Shown here in pieces: positions 43,998-64,000 of a DNA stretch of 64,000 bases. The DNA comes from Ciona intestinalis (taxonomy: Eukaryota > Chordata > Ascidiacea > Phlebobranchia > Cionidae): assembly GCF_000224145.3 (NCBI RefSeq), contig NC_020168.2, forward strand, positions 372,001 to 436,000, in the 5' to 3' direction. Below the pieces are notes generated by a model. It had not been told where the DNA came from. It was given only the letters and a program-made list of their open reading frames with translations, and made no database searches. A program made the position numbers and the translations under genes. Position 1 is the stretch's first letter. Each line of letters begins with the position of its first letter.

Positions 43998-44815
43998 TGT
44001 TAAAAATTTTAAACTCACGAATGAATCTCAAACTAAAATATCTTTCTGTTGGAGTATTACAGTGTTAGTAAAATATAAAATGAACACAACATGCCAATAT
44101 AAATTTCGCACAATTTGTAAGGATTTTCCCTGATACGTATAAATGGAGAAAGCACATTTTAGGTGCTGAAACATTACGTACCGGTACATTTATATATATA
44201 GTACTACTTTCCCCTCAGGCCGCAGAATACTGAATCACGACACAAAACAGACTGACTGAATGGAAGATACGAAGAACAGATACGTAACCCTCAAAAGAAC
44301 CGACATGTCACAAAGGATATGTTTTATAATGATACGAAACAATACGAATACAGTATATGCAAATATGCTAATATATTGCTGTATCGCAAAATGGCGTCTG
44401 ATTACCTGCATATTTAACACATGTTTTACAAATCATTAAACATATCACGCAATAAGAGCATTTTCTCTCAACTATCTATTTATACGCATGTAAGCTAAAT
44501 AGCTAAGTATGCTTGAGCAATGTACGCTCATACACATTTAAGCTATACCTCACATATACTCAGCGCACTAAAGTTTGCCTCAAACTCAAGCTAATGCGCA
44601 TAACACTCAATAACTTTTGTAATAAAAATTTACTACCGGCGCGTGCAACATTTCTTAGAACGGGTGGAAAAGTACTGGTAAAAGCCACAGGTTATAAGTT
44701 TAAGCCAGTAAGCTGTGCTGCCCAACAAGCTGTGCTGCCTAATACAGGAAACCGAGCTTCCGAGTAGATGGCCGCCGCTGAACTGACGGCAATTCAGCGC
44801 ACAGACACCCTTTAT

Positions 44816-44993
44816 AGTGAGCTGGGGTAAGATGGTTCACGTTTCATTATCTTTATCGTCCCATTTGGTAGTAAGCAAAACAAATTTACAGAACTATAAA
44901 ACACAGTCCTTGTGACTCTAAAAGAGCGTTGGTAATCATACAATTAAAAAATGTGGAATATAATATACTAACCGTACCCTACTATATACTTAT
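44816..44993 (+). mobile_element. MITE copy
   Basis: gtgagctggggtaagatggt to accgtaccctactatata; interior cgtcccatttggtagtaagc. Confidence 0.7.
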
Positions 44994-45209
44994 TAAGTAA
45001 TTATAACCAGAATCGATTAGTTTTATGCCATTCTTTTGCCGGAATAGAAATCTAACTTATTTATCGAAGTTATAATTGATAGGTTTATGGCTAAGACCTA
45101 TAAAGTGTTCATATTGCTAAAATGCCGCAATTTAGAACACAGCAGCGTCTGGAACCCGGATGTTTATAATAGTTCCGTACGTATAACATTGCGCAATGCT
45201 ACAGCCGGC

Positions 45210-45281
45210 GGGGATATAGCTCAGTTGTAGAGCATTCGACTGCAGATCGAGAGGTCCCTGGTTCAAATCCGGGTGTCCCCT
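45210..45281 (+). tRNA. tRNA-Cys (GCA), second copy with altered D loop
   Basis: Identical to 38846-38917 except one base in the D loop: AGTTGTA instead of AGTGGTA. This replaces one of the two conserved D-loop guanines (G18/G19 pair) that contact the T loop, and it also changes the last base of promoter box A. No TTTT follows until about 45300. All stems pair. It may be weakly expressed or a decaying copy. Confidence 0.88.
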
Positions 45282-45357
45282 TATTTCTACTATTTCTTTA
45301 TTTTGTAAGTATTTTTTTGTATTTAATTAATAGTAGCATGGGAGTTTGCTTTTGTGA

Positions 45358-45522
45358 AACCTAGTTTTACTTGTATTGAACTGAAATAAAAGTCCTATTT
45401 ATTTGCATATATGTATATATATATATATACTTTTATTTCAGTTCAATACAAGTAAAACTAGGTATATATATATGCAAATAAATAGGACTTTTATTTCAGT
45501 TCAATACAAGTAAAACTAGGTT
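45358..45522. repeat. Nested inverted repeat (three related arms)
   Basis: The left arm (45358-45411), aacctagttttacttgtatt continuing to ttatttgcatat, is the exact or near-exact inverse complement of the right arm (about 45468-45522). Between them, 45429-45463 repeats the distal part of the right arm (cttttatttcagttcaatac...actagg). (AT)n tracts join the arms. It could form a long hairpin or cruciform. Confidence 0.85.
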
Positions 45523-46090
45523 ATATATATATATATATATATATACACCACAATCAAGACACATTAAGTTTTTGTATAAGATTTTATGCAGCAACGAAAA
45601 GGAACGAATATTATGGTGGCCTAGCGGAGAAACGTGCGAGTGGCAACCTTAAACAATAAGCAATCATTTGTTCCAACCCGTAAGTGTGAATAATTACAAA
45701 TACAATATATCATAAATACCGACCAAGGACTTACACTAATACATAGAGTCCTAGATAGCAAGAGGTAGAATGACAGTGTCTGTTCATCTGCCATAAAAAA
45801 TCAGCCTTTGTTAAATGCCCATAACTAGTTGTAAAACAAACTTCACTGAACTGAACAACACTGATAAAACCACCTCATAGTCAGACAGCAAGAGTCAGGT
45901 GCATATTTGTTTACAACTCCATATCTATATAGGATTGAAAAGGATAATTTGGCAACAGAATACCTTATTTAGAAGGTTATATAAAATCGAACCTGATATA
46001 AATCCCCATGCCTGATGTTTCGCTTATAAAGCTGCGACCATTGAGTATAAAATTGAGATTAGCACCAGTAAAAATCGGAACAGCTGAAAA

Positions 46091-46225
46091 ATGCCGCCCG
46101 CTTTTATAAATAGGAGTAAAAAATTACAGTTAACGGCCCGAAAGGCGGAAGTAAAAGAGCAGACTGTGAAAAAAGATAAAGTAAAGTTAGGAGATATGGA
46201 AGAAAAAGAGAAAACAAAGTATTAA
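46091..46225 (+). CDS. Small charged ORF, 44 aa, doubtful
   Basis: ATG 46091 (an in-frame TGA lies two codons upstream) opens a lysine/glutamate-rich peptide, MPPAFINRSKKLQLTARKAE to DMEEKEKTKY, stop 46223-46225, then AATAAA at 46239-46244. Composition and the nearby poly(A) signal suggest a small nuclear or cytosolic protein or the last exon of one. No family recognised; it lies tail-to-tail with HECW and could be chance. Confidence 0.25.
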   Translation: MPPAFINRSKKLQLTARKAEVKEQTVKKDKVKLGDMEEKEKTKY

Positions 46226-46523
46226 GTTATGAATGTTAAATAAAAGTTGTTCAATCGTAAATTTTAAATCCAAGCAAGTGAATAATCACTAAATACTTGC
46301 TTGCTTGCACAAAACCCTCACTGTTGGTAGGAACTATGACACGTCTTAACAATGTACTTAGGAAGTGCATTATTGGCTATTCGTGATCCACAAATCAAAT
46401 ACGTCAACCAGTGCGTAATATCTCCAAATGATATAGTGACAGTCACTCAATGCATTCGTCATATTTGTGCATTGTCCCCCACATAACGCAATCACCGTTC
46501 ATTTTTCTTTTGATCATCTCATA

Positions 46524-63528
<17,005 letters not shown>

Positions 63529-64000
63529 CTGTTGGATTCAAAATAAATTAATATTCTGCTATTTTCATTGGCGATAAACATTTATAAATGCAGGGGATGC
63601 AAGGTTGGTTCAACCCACAATTTAGTTAAATGAATTTTTCCTCAATGCTTATTAGTTATAATGCTAATGTGAATGTGGTGTAACAAATTCCAGGGTTACC
63701 CTGCCTACCCTGCAACCCCAGGTTTGGTGCCTATGACTATTGTTGCTGCTACCAGGCATAACATCATATATATATTATATTTATAAGTAAATAGCTCTTC
63801 TGGAATGCATATATAGGCATTTTACTAACGTTTCGTCTGCCATGCTTTAAAAGATCATATGATATTTATATCTATCTTATTGTTTGGTATAATAGCTATA
63901 GTAAAAGGATTGTGTTTAAAGATAAAAACACCCATTTTTTATTACACCTCTTACAGCAAATAATAATAAAAGATCAAAATGTACTCAACTCGTGATTGAC
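63529..64000 (-). other. HECW intron at right edge
   Basis: No coding exon. It includes a ccctgcaaccccaggtttgg repeat at about 63708 and part of the fold-back family of 22411-22574 at about 63775-63840. Confidence 0.55.

Larger units (their letters stand above)
43998..46523. other. Intergenic between CSAD-like gene and HECW 3' end
   Basis: It contains a MITE (44816-44993), a tRNA-Cys (45210-45281), a nested inverted repeat (45358-45522) and a small + strand ORF (46091-46225). The CSAD-like 5' UTR and promoter should lie at about 44000-44300. The HECW 3' UTR probably extends from 46523 leftwards; no unique poly(A) signal was fixed. Confidence 0.55.

Overview
The window looks like chromosomal DNA of a sea squirt, most likely Ciona (tunicate). 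The evidence is: AT-rich sequence with small GT-AG introns; chordate-type gelsolin, ROR nuclear receptor, cysteine-sulfinate decarboxylase and HECW genes, each cut into 9 to 28 short exons; and very dense copies of a roughly 190 bp inverted-repeat element whose ends read AGTAGGGTGGGGAAGATGGG. That size and density fit the MITEs described from Ciona, but I could not check the name.

Layout. 121-845 (-): two phase-compatible exons of an unrecognised gene running off the left edge. 2835-15955 (+): a complete gelsolin of 708 aa, interrupted by a 500-N assembly gap; on either side of the gap the same 2.65 kb (domains G1-G2) appears twice, probably two haplotypes that were not merged. 16-26 kb: gene-poor and repeat-rich, with one weak spliced + strand unit (17.8-19.9 kb). 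26097-35036 (-): a complete ROR-type nuclear receptor, 11 coding exons, 802 aa, with a 184-aa tail after the AF-2 helix. 35-39 kb: intergenic, holding a compact + strand gene for a 56-aa predicted secreted peptide (38470-38640, with TATA-like and poly(A) signals) and a tRNA-Cys. 39540-43997 (-): a complete PLP decarboxylase of the CSAD/GADL1 type, 9 exons, 488 aa. 45210-45281: a second tRNA-Cys with a changed D loop. 46524-63528 (-): 28 exons of a HECW-type (NEDL) HECT ubiquitin ligase, at least 1499 aa, open at its 5' side towards the right edge.

The most unusual observation is in the HECW gene. Two phase-0 exons that encode a PDZ domain lie between the C2/acidic region and the WW domains. 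They splice in frame into a C2-PDZ-WW-WW-HECT protein, and reading past the donor of the second exon gives an alternative C2-PDZ protein that stops at 58574. I know of no PDZ domain in vertebrate HECW1/HECW2.

The genes belong to unrelated pathways (actin severing, transcription, taurine/beta-alanine type metabolism, ubiquitylation) and show no operon-like arrangement. MITEs are concentrated in the left 45 kb and rare in the HECW gene, where tRNA-derived SINE-like copies and short tandem repeats are more prominent. All exon limits were read by eye from splice consensus, reading phase and remembered family alignments. No retroviral, Polinton or CRISPR sequence was recognised.
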